Part shown: piece after piece, positions 16,482-24,764 of the stretch
Numbering within the stretch: position 1 is the first letter of the stretch
Layout: each line of letters opens with the position of its first letter
DNA from: Bacteroidales bacterium
Lineage (GTDB): Bacteria; Bacteroidota; Bacteroidia; Bacteroidales; UBA932
Assembly: GCA_017619675.1 (NCBI GenBank)
Contig: JAFZRX010000013.1
Location: forward strand, 1 to 64,000
Length of the DNA: 64,000 nt
Direction of reading: 5' to 3'
Program-made: the position numbers and the translations under genes
Notes under the pieces: model-generated
Told to the model about the DNA's origin: nothing
Databases searched by the model: none
The model's input: only the letters and a program-made list of their open reading frames with translations

Positions 16482-18458
16482 ATGAAACGCCACCTGATTC
16501 TTCTCCTGGCCCTTTTCCTGGGCTGTTTTTCCAGCTATGCCGATGAATACCACGTAGCCAAGACCGGCTCCGACCTCAATCCCGGAACAGCGGAAGCGCC
16601 GTTCCTGACCATTTCAAAGGCCGCTTCGGTGGCCCGTTCCGGTGACGTCGTCACCGTTCACGCCGGCACCTACCGCGAGTGGGTGAACCCCCGCAACGGC
16701 GGCTCCAACAAATATGCACGCATTACCTACCAGGCCGCGGAAGGGGAGGAGGTATGGATAAAGGGCTCCGACCAGATTAACGGCTGGACCCGCGAGAAAC
16801 GCACTGACGTCTGGAAGGTTGTCCTTCCCAACAGTTACTTTGGGGACTTCAATCCGTACACTGAGATCCTTGACGGAGACTGGGTGTACGAGAGCCAGCC
16901 ATATCTGTGCCTCGGTGAGGTATACCTTAACGGGAATCCTCTCTGGCAGGTAGGAACGCAGGAAGAAGTGAAGGATGCGTCAGAGCATCTCTGCTGGTAT
17001 GTCCAGGTGGATGACAGTCAGACCGTCATATATGCCAATTTCGGCGGCAAGGACCCCAACAAGGAACTGGCTGAGATCAACGTGCGCCAGGCGGTTTTCT
17101 TCCCAAAACTGACCGGTGTCAACTTCATTACAGTCAAAGGCTTCCACCTCTCGCAGGCCGCCACGCAGTGGGCTCCTCCAACCGCATTCCAGGAAGGCCT
17201 GATAGGGCCTCACTGGAGCAAGGGATGGGTGATCGAGGACAACGAGATCAGCCACTCCAAGTGCGTGGGCGTGAGCCTTGGCAAGGACAGGGCATCGGGG
17301 CAGAACCGCTGGGTTACGGAGCGCGAACTCATCGGCTTTAACAGAGAGCTGGAGTCCATCTTCAAGGCCTACAACATGGGCTGGAACAAGGAGAACATCG
17401 GTTCGCACGAAGTGCGCAACAACCATATCCACGACTGCGGCCAGGCAGGAGTGGTTGGACACCTCGGCGGGGTATTCTCCACTATAGAGCACAACTATAT
17501 CCACGACATCAACACCAACGTCCAGTTCGGTGGTGCTGAGGTGGGATGCATCAAACTGCACGCCGCCATCGACGTCCTTATCAAGGATAATGTGTTGATC
17601 AACTGCGTTCGCGGAATATGGCTTGACTGGCAGGCTATAGGCACCCGCGTGACCGGCAATCTCATTTCAGGACACAGCCTGTGCGACATAATGATCGAGG
17701 TCAGCCACGGCCCCTGCCTGGTGGACAACAACGTACTGCTCTCAGATACCGCTTTCCTGGATATGTCCCAGGGCTCCGCTTTCGTCCACAATATCATCTG
17801 CGGAGACGTTTCCTTCAGGCCGGTTCCCAACCGATACACCCCGTACCACGCGCCGCATTCCACTGCCGTTGTTGGCGTTATGAGTTTCCCTGGCGGAGAT
17901 GACAGGTACTACAACAATGTCTTCTACGGTGCACGCAGGGGCCTCAGTGTATATGACGGCCAGCCGCCGTTCTATCCCGGTATCTTCCGCGACATGAACA
18001 CAGTGACCGTCCGCGAGCAGATGCCGGAGGAGTTTGCGGAGAAACTCCGCAACGGCTCCGTCCCTGCCGGAAGCAACCAGGGCAACAACTTCTGGCTGCC
18101 AATGCATGTAGCAGGCAACGTCTACTACAACGGCACCCCGGGTTACAAATACGAGCAAGGAGCCGCCACCGGAGGGGACATCTCCATGCCGGAGTTAATC
18201 TACAAGGACGATGGCATCTACCTCAAATACACCCTTGACGCCGCCTGGAACCGCGCCCAGACCAAACCCGTGGACACCGCCATGCTGGAGAAAGCCTACT
18301 ACACGGACAGCTACTTCGAGAACCGTGACGAGACCCCCTTGCGCATAGACCACGACTTCTTTGGTACCGCCCGCAACTTCTCCGCCCCCAAGCCCGGCCC
18401 CTTCGAGAACGCCTCTGTAGGAACCACCGAAGTACTCCTCTGGAAATACTCTGATTAG
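16482..18458 (+). CDS. Secreted GH120-type beta-xylosidase (right-handed beta-helix)
   Basis: The 658-residue protein has a signal peptide ending near SSYADEY and then the GH120 layout: HVAKTGSDLNPGTAEAPF, TYREWVNP, the helix core with WAPPTAFQEGLIGPHWSKGW, GQAGVVGHLGGVFS and KLHAAIDV. The catalytic Asp (in GIWLDWQAIGTR) is residue 382 and the putative acid/base Glu (in IEVSHGP) is residue 406. From memory these match the positions assigned in the characterised GH120 xylosidase of Thermoanaerobacterium. It would release xylose from xylo-oligosaccharides in the periplasm or at the surface. It stands alone, followed by a hairpin terminator; no xylanase gene is adjacent. A generic beta-helix (DUF1565) annotation would miss this. 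Confidence 0.85.
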   Translation: MKRHLILLLALFLGCFSSYADEYHVAKTGSDLNPGTAEAPFLTISKAASVARSGDVVTVHAGTYREWVNPRNGGSNKYARITYQAAEGEEVWIKGSDQINGWTREKRTDVWKVVLPNSYFGDFNPYTEILDGDWVYESQPYLCLGEVYLNGNPLWQVGTQEEVKDASEHLCWYVQVDDSQTVIYANFGGKDPNKELAEINVRQAVFFPKLTGVNFITVKGFHLSQAATQWAPPTAFQEGLIGPHWSKGWVIEDNEISHSKCVGVSLGKDRASGQNRWVTERELIGFNRELESIFKAYNMGWNKENIGSHEVRNNHIHDCGQAGVVGHLGGVFSTIEHNYIHDINTNVQFGGAEVGCIKLHAAIDVLIKDNVLINCVRGIWLDWQAIGTRVTGNLISGHSLCDIMIEVSHGPCLVDNNVLLSDTAFLDMSQGSAFVHNIICGDVSFRPVPNRYTPYHAPHSTAVVGVMSFPGGDDRYYNNVFYGARRGLSVYDGQPPFYPGIFRDMNTVTVREQMPEEFAEKLRNGSVPAGSNQGNNFWLPMHVAGNVYYNGTPGYKYEQGAATGGDISMPELIYKDDGIYLKYTLDAAWNRAQTKPVDTAMLEKAYYTDSYFENRDETPLRIDHDFFGTARNFSAPKPGPFENASVGTTEVLLWKYSD

Positions 18459-18533
18459 GAACGATTAAGGAGGAATACAGTCCTCTTTTATCGCACTTCT
18501 CAACCCCGGACTGTATCCGACTGTACGGAGAGG

Positions 18534-18577
18534 AAAATGGACAATCTGGCATTCAGAAGTGACAGATTGTCCATTTT
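18534..18577. terminator. Hairpin terminator after the GH120 gene
   Basis: A perfect 15-bp inverted repeat (AAAATGGACAATCTG and CAGATTGTCCATTTT) with a 14-base loop and a short T run lies 75 bp past the stop. No gene is seen in the rest of 18459-18687. Confidence 0.65.
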
Positions 18578-18687
18578 TGCGCAGTGGTCTGTCCTTTGAT
18601 GGAATCATAATCGGTTCCGCGAAGGAATCCCGGGAAAAAGGCCTTGCAGCACAGCCCCAAACCGGAACGCTTAAAGTTTTTTGAATT

Positions 18688-19119
18688 ATGTTACCTGTTA
18701 GAAGAACAACCGATAGCTGGCTGCCGGACATCTTCAATGATTTCTTCGACAACAGCTGGATGGAAAGGCCAACTTATACAGCCCCCGCCATCAATGTAAT
18801 TGAAAACGAAAAAGAGTACGATGTGGAACTTGCCGCACCGGGATTAGACAAGGAAGACTTCAAGATCCATGTAGACGAACAGAACAACCTGTGCATCGAG
18901 ATGGAGAAGAAGAGCGATAACAAGGAAAACAAACGTCACGGCCGCTACCTTCGCCGCGAGTTCTCATACGAGAAATTCCAGCAGACCCTGCTGCTGCCTG
19001 ACGATGTCGACGCAGAAAAGATCGAGGCCCGCATGGAGAAAGGCGTCCTGAACATCCATCTTCCAAAGATCGAGAAAGTCCAGAGGCCGGAACCCATCAA
19101 GCACATCAGTATCCAGTAG
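18688..19119 (+). CDS. Small heat-shock protein, Hsp20/alpha-crystallin family
   Basis: The 143-residue protein has the alpha-crystallin domain (about residues 35-130): YDVELAAPGLDKEDFKI, the FSYEKFQQTLLLPDDVD strand, and the conserved A-x-x-x-n-G-V-L box (ARMEKGVLNIHLPK). It is an ATP-independent holdase that keeps unfolding proteins soluble. The C-terminal I-x-I-like tail (HISIQ) for oligomer contacts is present. Monocistronic, flanked by hairpins on both sides. Confidence 0.93.
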   Translation: MLPVRRTTDSWLPDIFNDFFDNSWMERPTYTAPAINVIENEKEYDVELAAPGLDKEDFKIHVDEQNNLCIEMEKKSDNKENKRHGRYLRREFSYEKFQQTLLLPDDVDAEKIEARMEKGVLNIHLPKIEKVQRPEPIKHISIQ

Positions 19120-19147
19120 AATTATCCAGTAAAGCATTTCTTTACGC

Positions 19148-19173
19148 ATACCCCGGGCAATTGTCCGGGGTAT
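19148..19173. terminator. Hairpin terminator after hsp20
   Basis: ATACCCCGG and CCGGGGTAT form a perfect 9-bp stem around an 8-base loop, followed by a short T-rich sequence, 29 bp after the stop. Confidence 0.65.
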
Positions 19174-19205
19174 TTCAATATGCTTTAAGCAGGAGAGGGA
19201 ATAAA

Positions 19206-20009
19206 TCAGAACAGGAAAGTCAGGCCGCCGGAGAGCGTGAACAGCCAGTGTATGGGCTTGACGGTAGGTTCTCCAACAGGGGTACCGTTCTTGGAGTCTA
19301 AGACCTGACGTCGTTCGCTGACGTTGTCCGTGAACAAATAATGGGCGGCAGGGGTTATGTCCAGACTGAACCGCCGTATGGGTATGGATAGTGTGATACC
19401 GGCATCAGCCGCAAATGTGAACCTATTGTCAAGCAGTAATCCCGCCTGAACCTTACCGGATGCACCGGAGGAATCCGCCATGCTGTAGGTTTTCATTTTA
19501 TCCGGCTGTGACCCAAAAAGGTATCCGGGAGTAATGCCGGCATAGAATTCGGTACGCCGAAGGAATATGTTGAGGATATTGTCCACGACAGCATTTCTCA
19601 TTCGCTGTCTCTCATACTCAGGGACGTCTCCGCCGCCATTCCAGGAAAGATCGTCCAGGCTGTCATCCATGGCTTTCTGAAGGCGTCCGTCAAAAGACTT
19701 TGTGGAAAACCGGTAAACTACCGCCAGGGGAAGTCCGGCATAACTGTCCGCTGGAGCATTAAGGGAAGCATACTGGATACCTCCGCGCCATCCCCAGTGC
19801 CCGGAATAGTATCTGGTATATGACAAAGTGAATAGTCCCGCGCTCTTGTTGGGAATAGTACCTACCGGTATCAGGGCACCGTATTCTGCCCGGATGGTAT
19901 TCATTGTCCGGTCCGGATCATACCCCGGTCTTACCTGGGCCACTGCTGGAAAGGCTATTAAGAATAAAAAAGCTATATACAGAAAAGTGTTTCTCATAGG
20001 AACTGACAT
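19206..20009 (-). CDS. Outer-membrane beta-barrel-like protein, unknown
   Basis: The 267-residue protein has a cleavable signal peptide (ending AFPAVAQ), amphipathic beta strands (TLSYTRYYSGHWGWRGGIQYA, in part) and a terminal aromatic residue (GGLTFLF), a typical outer-membrane insertion signal. No family is recognised. Met5 (19997, MRNTFLY) is an equally plausible start. A central charged segment (MDDSLDDLSWNGGGDVPEYE) looks like an extracellular or plug loop. It seems to be a single-gene unit. Confidence 0.65.
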   Translation of the reverse strand: MSVPMRNTFLYIAFLFLIAFPAVAQVRPGYDPDRTMNTIRAEYGALIPVGTIPNKSAGLFTLSYTRYYSGHWGWRGGIQYASLNAPADSYAGLPLAVVYRFSTKSFDGRLQKAMDDSLDDLSWNGGGDVPEYERQRMRNAVVDNILNIFLRRTEFYAGITPGYLFGSQPDKMKTYSMADSSGASGKVQAGLLLDNRFTFAADAGITLSIPIRRFSLDITPAAHYLFTDNVSERRQVLDSKNGTPVGEPTVKPIHWLFTLSGGLTFLF

Positions 20010-20191
20010 TTACTGATAAAGCAGCCAACACCATGCCATAAATAGCGTGGACGTAACTGGCTGAGTATCAATTAAAAGACAACATTAACGGTAACGATTC
20101 TGTGATCGTTAAAAGTACTATATTATTGATTTTCAATACTTTATCTCCACGCACTTTTAATTGTCATGAGATAAGTTGACCTGAAAGGGGA
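20010..20191. other. AT-rich intergenic stretch with nested inverted repeats
   Basis: No gene is seen. CAATTAAAAG (20069-20078) pairs with CTTTTAATTG (20154-20163), GCGTGG (20045-20050) with CCACGC (20147-20152), and TAACGAT/ATCGTTA near 20094-20113 forms an inner stem. The nesting suggests a folded leader upstream of the 19206-20009 gene, which is read leftwards from here. Confidence 0.3.
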
Positions 20192-20267
20192 GGAAGCGGT
20201 GCTGGGAAGAAAAGTGTTTTCGGCGTCAAGCCTGCATTGTTGCACTTTTCTTCCCAGCACCGCTTCC
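20192..20267. repeat. Perfect 25-bp inverted repeat
   Basis: GGAAGCGGTGCTGGGAAGAA plus AAGTG (20192-20216) is the exact reverse complement of 20243-20267, with a 26-base loop. It lies 20 bp past the stop of the DUF2490 gene. It lacks a T run, so as a terminator it is atypical; it may be a small insertion or a processing/stabilising hairpin. Confidence 0.8.
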
Positions 20268-20287
20268 GAACCGTATAGTTTGTTTAT

Positions 20288-20932
20288 TTAAAAGACAAGG
20301 GTGTAGCCGAGGCCAAGGGTGTGGCAGGCGGCGGTGGAGCCGGCCTTGGCAAAGAGGTGGTACATGTAGAAGAAGTCAAGGGAGTGACCTCCTCCAAGGC
20401 TGATCTCTGTGCCGGCATAGTGGAGGGAACGGACCCACTGGCCGTTGTTCATGTTGGTGAAGTACTCGTACATAAGGTACGGGGTGAATATGCTGTCCGG
20501 AGCCTTGTACTGGCCGCGGAGACGGGTCCTGAGGGTGTTGCTGAAGGAGTCGGCGGCGGGGTTGTAGGCCAGTTCGTACTTCTCCCTGAGGGCGATGGCG
20601 AGGCCTTCGCGCTTGAGGGTTTCCGTGAAGCAGAGGACTGCCTTGTGCTGGATCATGTTTCCTGCGGAAGGGATGCTCCAGTACTCGTAACTGAGGTCTC
20701 CCTTGAGCCAGCTGTTGAAATTGTAGCCGGCGCCGGCCATTGCGAACCAGCACTCGGTAGCGCTTATCTTGTCAAATGAACGGTGCTCCAGGCGGGCCAT
20801 GGCGTACGGGGCGCCAAAGGACTTGACCAGCTGGATACTGCTCCAGGTTCCTGCGTCAGTGTATTCCTGGGCGAATGCGGAAGCGCCGCAGAGAGAAAGG
20901 GCGCAAAGGATGCTAACAAATAACTTTTTCAT
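20288..20932 (-). CDS. DUF2490-family outer-membrane protein
   Basis: The 214-residue protein has a signal peptide (CALSLCGASAFAQ) and strands of a small barrel (YNFNSWLKGDLSYEYW, LRTRLRGQYKAP, FTPYLMYEYF), ending in LGYTLVF. The pattern matches DUF2490, a Bacteroidetes outer-membrane barrel of unknown function. It lies 28 bp downstream of the peptidase gene at 20961-22118 on the same strand, so the two may be co-transcribed. Confidence 0.75.
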   Translation of the reverse strand: MKKLFVSILCALSLCGASAFAQEYTDAGTWSSIQLVKSFGAPYAMARLEHRSFDKISATECWFAMAGAGYNFNSWLKGDLSYEYWSIPSAGNMIQHKAVLCFTETLKREGLAIALREKYELAYNPAADSFSNTLRTRLRGQYKAPDSIFTPYLMYEYFTNMNNGQWVRSLHYAGTEISLGGGHSLDFFYMYHLFAKAGSTAACHTLGLGYTLVF

Positions 20933-20960
20933 ACACTACTAACTATTATCTAATTGTACG

Positions 20961-22118
20961 TTAATCTTTTATGTTGACGGCTGGCCAGCCGTAATCCTGG
21001 TAGTACTTCACCGGGAGGTTGTGGTGCTCCACGTATTCCTTGACGTATTCCTTGCGGACGGCCTCGCGCTTCTCCTGGTCAGACTGGATGGCGCTGAAGG
21101 CGTCGAACTTGTCGCCGAAGATGCGTTTTGCTGTGGGAAGGAATGTGGAGCCGTCGCCAACCTGGTCGAAGCCGGTTACCTCAAAGCGGGTGTCACTGAT
21201 CTTGCGGACGTGCATCTTTCCGGGGTGGGAGCCTCCGGATACCATCTTGAGGGTGTCTCCGGCCTGGTTGTAGTTCATTACCCAGAAGTCTCCAAGGACC
21301 TGGATGTCGTCCGGGTTGCTGTCGTCCACGGAAACTATGTTGTAGAACGGAATGCAGGTCTCTGCGGTTGCGTACTGGGTGCCTATTGCGTTTGCAAGAT
21401 AGTCTTCGATTGCGGTCAGATAGGTGTCTACCGGGGTCTGGTCATAGGCCAGGTTGCCGTAGTCAGTAAGCTGGCAGTCAACCCTGACCAGTTGGGGATC
21501 CTGGATCATTGACTGGGGGAGTGTGCCCATTACGCCCTGGGGCACTTCCTTGCCAAGACGGCCGAAGAGCCAGGTCCAGTAGTCCGGCATGTTGCCTTCA
21601 CGGTCAGTGAAGTCCATGGGGGATTCCTCAAAGAGGTAGATGCCCTTCTTGTCCACGTAACTCTCGCGTACCAGTTCCGTGCAGTAGAGGGCGTCGTCCG
21701 ACGGGGAGAAGTTGATGTTGTATTTCTTGCCCAGATGCTTCTTTGCATTGGCTACGTAGCGCTTTGCCTGCTTGTTGTTGGCCAGGCGCATCACTATGTA
21801 ATCGCAGCTGTTGCCGTTCTTGAGGGCGAAGTCACTGAACATTGTGTCAAGAGGATGCCTGTCAACCCCGTGGGCCAGGGTGGCGTCAATGATCCAGACG
21901 CCTTCCTTGTCAACGTCCAATATTGCGGTGTGAATCAGGAGGTCCTCAAAAGATTCCGGCTTGTCCGGTGAAGTCACATAGTCACGGTTGTAAAGATGAT
22001 AACTGGCCGGAAGGGCAATGAATACCAAGTCTCCCGTCTGTATGCCTCCTACTGACGCCGGCTTACATGAGGAAAGCAGCGCGAGGACTGTAATGCAAAG
22101 CAGTATAATCTTTTTCAT
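20961..22118 (-). CDS. YiiX-type (permuted NlpC/P60) lipoprotein with extra C-terminal domain
   Basis: I use the ATG at 22118 (MKKIILLCIT), which gives a signal peptide with lipobox (LLSSC) and 385 residues; the longer frame opposes the neighbouring gene. Residues 25-185 match the YiiX/DUF830 permuted papain fold: GDLVFIAL, DLLIHTAILD (catalytic His), and DDALYCTELVRESY (catalytic Cys). Such enzymes cleave peptide or amide bonds, often in cell-wall material. About 160 further residues (225-385: ATAETCIPFYNIV to YGWPAVNIKD) form a domain I do not recognise. A TATCTTTG box lies at 22135-22128 on its strand. Confidence 0.75.
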   Translation of the reverse strand: MKKIILLCITVLALLSSCKPASVGGIQTGDLVFIALPASYHLYNRDYVTSPDKPESFEDLLIHTAILDVDKEGVWIIDATLAHGVDRHPLDTMFSDFALKNGNSCDYIVMRLANNKQAKRYVANAKKHLGKKYNINFSPSDDALYCTELVRESYVDKKGIYLFEESPMDFTDREGNMPDYWTWLFGRLGKEVPQGVMGTLPQSMIQDPQLVRVDCQLTDYGNLAYDQTPVDTYLTAIEDYLANAIGTQYATAETCIPFYNIVSVDDSNPDDIQVLGDFWVMNYNQAGDTLKMVSGGSHPGKMHVRKISDTRFEVTGFDQVGDGSTFLPTAKRIFGDKFDAFSAIQSDQEKREAVRKEYVKEYVEHHNLPVKYYQDYGWPAVNIKD

Positions 22119-22157
22119 ATGCGGTGACAAAGATATGTATAATATCTTTTTTTTTGG

Positions 22158-22165
22158 TAGTTTTG
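22158..22165 (+). promoter_or_regulatory. Bacteroidetes-type -7 box (TAGTTTTG) for the GH43 gene
   Basis: An exact TAnnTTTG match lies 20 bp upstream of the ATG at 22186, in the short divergent region shared with the YiiX gene. No clear -33 TTG is found at the right distance. Confidence 0.35.
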
Positions 22166-22185
22166 TTAGAAAACCCACCTGCCAT

Positions 22186-23571
22186 ATGAATAAAATACTA
22201 GCCATAGCGGTGCCCGCACTGCTTCTGTGCGCCTGCGCACAGACACCTGTGAGGGACCGCGTCACGCTCGAGAACCCCTTTGGGAACGCCCTGGTCCCGG
22301 ATATGATTGCCGATGCCAGTATTGAGGAGATAGACGGTACGTTTTACTGTTATGCCACCACTGACGGCTACGGCCGCGGGCTGGAAACTTCCGGGCCTCC
22401 AGTGGTATGGAAGTCCGGGGATTTTGTAAACTGGAGTTTTGAGGGGACCTATTTCCCGCAGGCGGAATATGAGAAATACTGGGCTCCCAGCAAGGCGGTG
22501 GAGTACAAGGGCAAGTGGTATATATATCCCACGGTGAATGGATTTATGTACGCTGCCGTGGCGGATTCTCCGGACGGGCCTTTTTCCCTGATAAAAGGCA
22601 ATGAGTTCATTACGGAAAACCGCCTGATCCCGCTTGACGGAGTCCACTACATTGACGCTGAGATATTCATTGACGATGACCAGACTCCGTATGTGTTCTG
22701 GGGATCGCGTCACGTGGCCAAACTTAATCCTGACATGGCGTCCATTGACAGCATGAGGGTGCTGCAGACGCGTGAGAGGGCATATTCGGAAGGTCCTATA
22801 TTCTTCAAGCGCAAGGGGATATACTATTATCTCTACACCATAGGCGGCGATGAGATGTATAAGTATTACTATATGATGAGCCGCACGTCACCGCTGGGGC
22901 CCTGGGAGACTCCGGATCAGGATTTGGTTTCAATAACTGATTACGATACGGGAGTGTTCGGCCCTGGTCATGGCTGCGTCTTCAACCTGGAAGGGACGGA
23001 TGACTATTACTTCGCATTCCTGGAGTTCAGCCGCAACAGCACAAACCGCCAGACTTACGTCAATCCGCTGATATTCAATGAGGACGGGACAATCCAGCAG
23101 GTTAAGGTCACTCTTGACGGAGTAGGGGCTTTGCATCCTGTGACAAAGCCCGGGGAAATCCTTCCTGTGGGAGTGGAGGCATCGTCAGTCGCTCCGGACA
23201 AAAAAATACGTTATTTCAAAGATGAGAAATGCCAGAGGACCGAGAAGTTCGGCGCGGAGTTCGCGCTTGACGCCATGAACGGCTCCCGCTGGATGCCGGC
23301 GGAAAGCGATTCCGCGCCATGGCTGACGGTGGATCTTGGCCGCAGGCGCAGGATAGGCTCAAGCGAGCTTTATTTCGTCCGTCCTACTGCCGGACATTCA
23401 TACATACTGGAAGGATCCTCCGACGGCCGGAAATGGGCTGAAATAGCCGTCCATTCCGATATGCGCAAGATGTCCCCGCATACCGATGCCTTAAGGAAGA
23501 GTTACCGTTATCTGAGAGTGAAGATTACCGGGGGAGAGGCCGGTCTTTGGGAATGGAAGCTATACCGATAG
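22186..23571 (+). CDS. GH43-family glycosidase lipoprotein with C-terminal discoidin-like module
   Basis: From the ATG at 22186 (MNKILAIAVP) the protein has 461 residues, a signal peptide and lipobox (LLLCAC). The five-bladed GH43 domain shows the three acidic residues in context: base Asp in PDMIADASIEEIDGTFY, modulator Asp in HYIDAEIFID, and acid Glu in AYSEGPIFFK. GH43 enzymes cleave arabinose or xylose from plant polysaccharides. The last about 130 residues (ALDAMNGSRWMPAESDSAPW, VDLGRRRRIGS) resemble an F5/8-type discoidin domain, probably binding carbohydrate. The 3' end overlaps the convergent flavoprotein gene by 47 bp. Confidence 0.85.
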   Translation: MNKILAIAVPALLLCACAQTPVRDRVTLENPFGNALVPDMIADASIEEIDGTFYCYATTDGYGRGLETSGPPVVWKSGDFVNWSFEGTYFPQAEYEKYWAPSKAVEYKGKWYIYPTVNGFMYAAVADSPDGPFSLIKGNEFITENRLIPLDGVHYIDAEIFIDDDQTPYVFWGSRHVAKLNPDMASIDSMRVLQTRERAYSEGPIFFKRKGIYYYLYTIGGDEMYKYYYMMSRTSPLGPWETPDQDLVSITDYDTGVFGPGHGCVFNLEGTDDYYFAFLEFSRNSTNRQTYVNPLIFNEDGTIQQVKVTLDGVGALHPVTKPGEILPVGVEASSVAPDKKIRYFKDEKCQRTEKFGAEFALDAMNGSRWMPAESDSAPWLTVDLGRRRRIGSSELYFVRPTAGHSYILEGSSDGRKWAEIAVHSDMRKMSPHTDALRKSYRYLRVKITGGEAGLWEWKLYR

Positions 23572-24754
23572 CGGCGCTGTAGCCGGTGCTCCAGGCGACC
23601 TGGAGGTTGAATCCGCCGGTAATGGCATCCATGTCGAGCACTTCTCCGGAAAAGAACAGTCCGGGGAAGTGTTTGCTTTCAAGGGTCTTGGGGTTGATGC
23701 TGTCCAGGCTGACGCCGCCGCAGGTGACGAATTCCTCCTTGAAGCGGGCGCGGCCGGAGATGGGGTAGAGGTCGCGGGTGAGCGCATTTTCAATGCGCGC
23801 CCGCTCCTCTCTGCCAATCTCCGCCCAGCGCCGGGCCCTGTCTACGCCGGCGCGGCTCAGGAGGTGCTCCCAGAGCCGCTCGGTGAGGCCTTCGGGGCGA
23901 TAGCCGGACAGCTGCCGGCGGCCCTGCTGCGCAGAGGCCTGCAGCGTCCAGGCGTGCGCCTCCGCGGCATCGGCGCCAAGCCAGTTTATGGCAACCTGGC
24001 CTTTATAACCGGATGCCGCCAACTCACGCGCGGCGTAGGAACTTAGCCGCAGCGTGGCGGGGCCGCTGATGCCCCAGTCAGTGACCAGCAGGATGCCGCT
24101 GGCGCTGAAGGCGGTTCCCGCCAGTTCCAGGCGCGCTTGAGGCACCACTGTGCCCATCAGGGCGTTCAGTCCCGGGTCCGGGATCTTCAGCGTGAAGAGG
24201 GAAGGGACGGTGGGAGTGACGGTCACCTCCTGCGGCAGCAGTTTGCGCAGGGCGTCCTCCTTGAGGCCGCCTGCCGCAAGCAGCACCGCATCGGCCCGGA
24301 AGGGCTCGTCCATGCCTTGGACATCCAGCAGGAATCCTTCGCGGATGTGGGTGACGCGGTGGTTGCAGAGCACCTTGACGCCGCTTTCGCGCATAAGGCG
24401 CTCAAGCGTGCGCACAACCTGCATGGCGTCCTGGCTTTCCGGGAACACGCAGCCGTCAGGCTGCACCGTGAGCGCTACGCCGTGCTCCTCCCACCAGCGG
24501 AAAGTCTGCTCCGGACTAAGCGCTTTAAAGGCGTATTTCACAACGCCGCCGCCGCGCGGGTACGCCTCTTCAAGCCGGGAGATGCCCTGGAAGGTATTGG
24601 TCAGGTTGCAGCGTCCGCCCCCGGTCACGGCCACCTTGGCCAGGGCCTTTGGCCCGGCCTCGAATACCGTGACTTCCGCGGACGGCAAGCGCCGCCGGAG
24701 TTCTGCTGCGCAGAAGCACCCGGCGGCGCCCGCCCCTATGATGGCAACCTGCAT
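23525..24754 (-). CDS. BaiN/HI0933-family FAD-dependent oxidoreductase
   Basis: The 409-residue flavoprotein has the FAD-binding motif IIGAGAAGCFCAAELRRR at its N-terminus and the family signature KVAVTGGGRCNLTNT. The C-terminal FAD contact is in GEVLDMDAITGGFNLQVAWS. This family of unknown or debated function includes BaiN (implicated in bile-acid dehydroxylation) and is very widespread. Its 3' end overlaps the GH43 gene on the opposite strand. It lies 10 bp downstream of the esterase gene, so it is probably in the same operon. Confidence 0.88.
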   Translation of the reverse strand: MQVAIIGAGAAGCFCAAELRRRLPSAEVTVFEAGPKALAKVAVTGGGRCNLTNTFQGISRLEEAYPRGGGVVKYAFKALSPEQTFRWWEEHGVALTVQPDGCVFPESQDAMQVVRTLERLMRESGVKVLCNHRVTHIREGFLLDVQGMDEPFRADAVLLAAGGLKEDALRKLLPQEVTVTPTVPSLFTLKIPDPGLNALMGTVVPQARLELAGTAFSASGILLVTDWGISGPATLRLSSYAARELAASGYKGQVAINWLGADAAEAHAWTLQASAQQGRRQLSGYRPEGLTERLWEHLLSRAGVDRARRWAEIGREERARIENALTRDLYPISGRARFKEEFVTCGGVSLDSINPKTLESKHFPGLFFSGEVLDMDAITGGFNLQVAWSTGYSAAIGIASIPKDRPLPR

Positions 24755-24764
24755 CGGGATAAAA

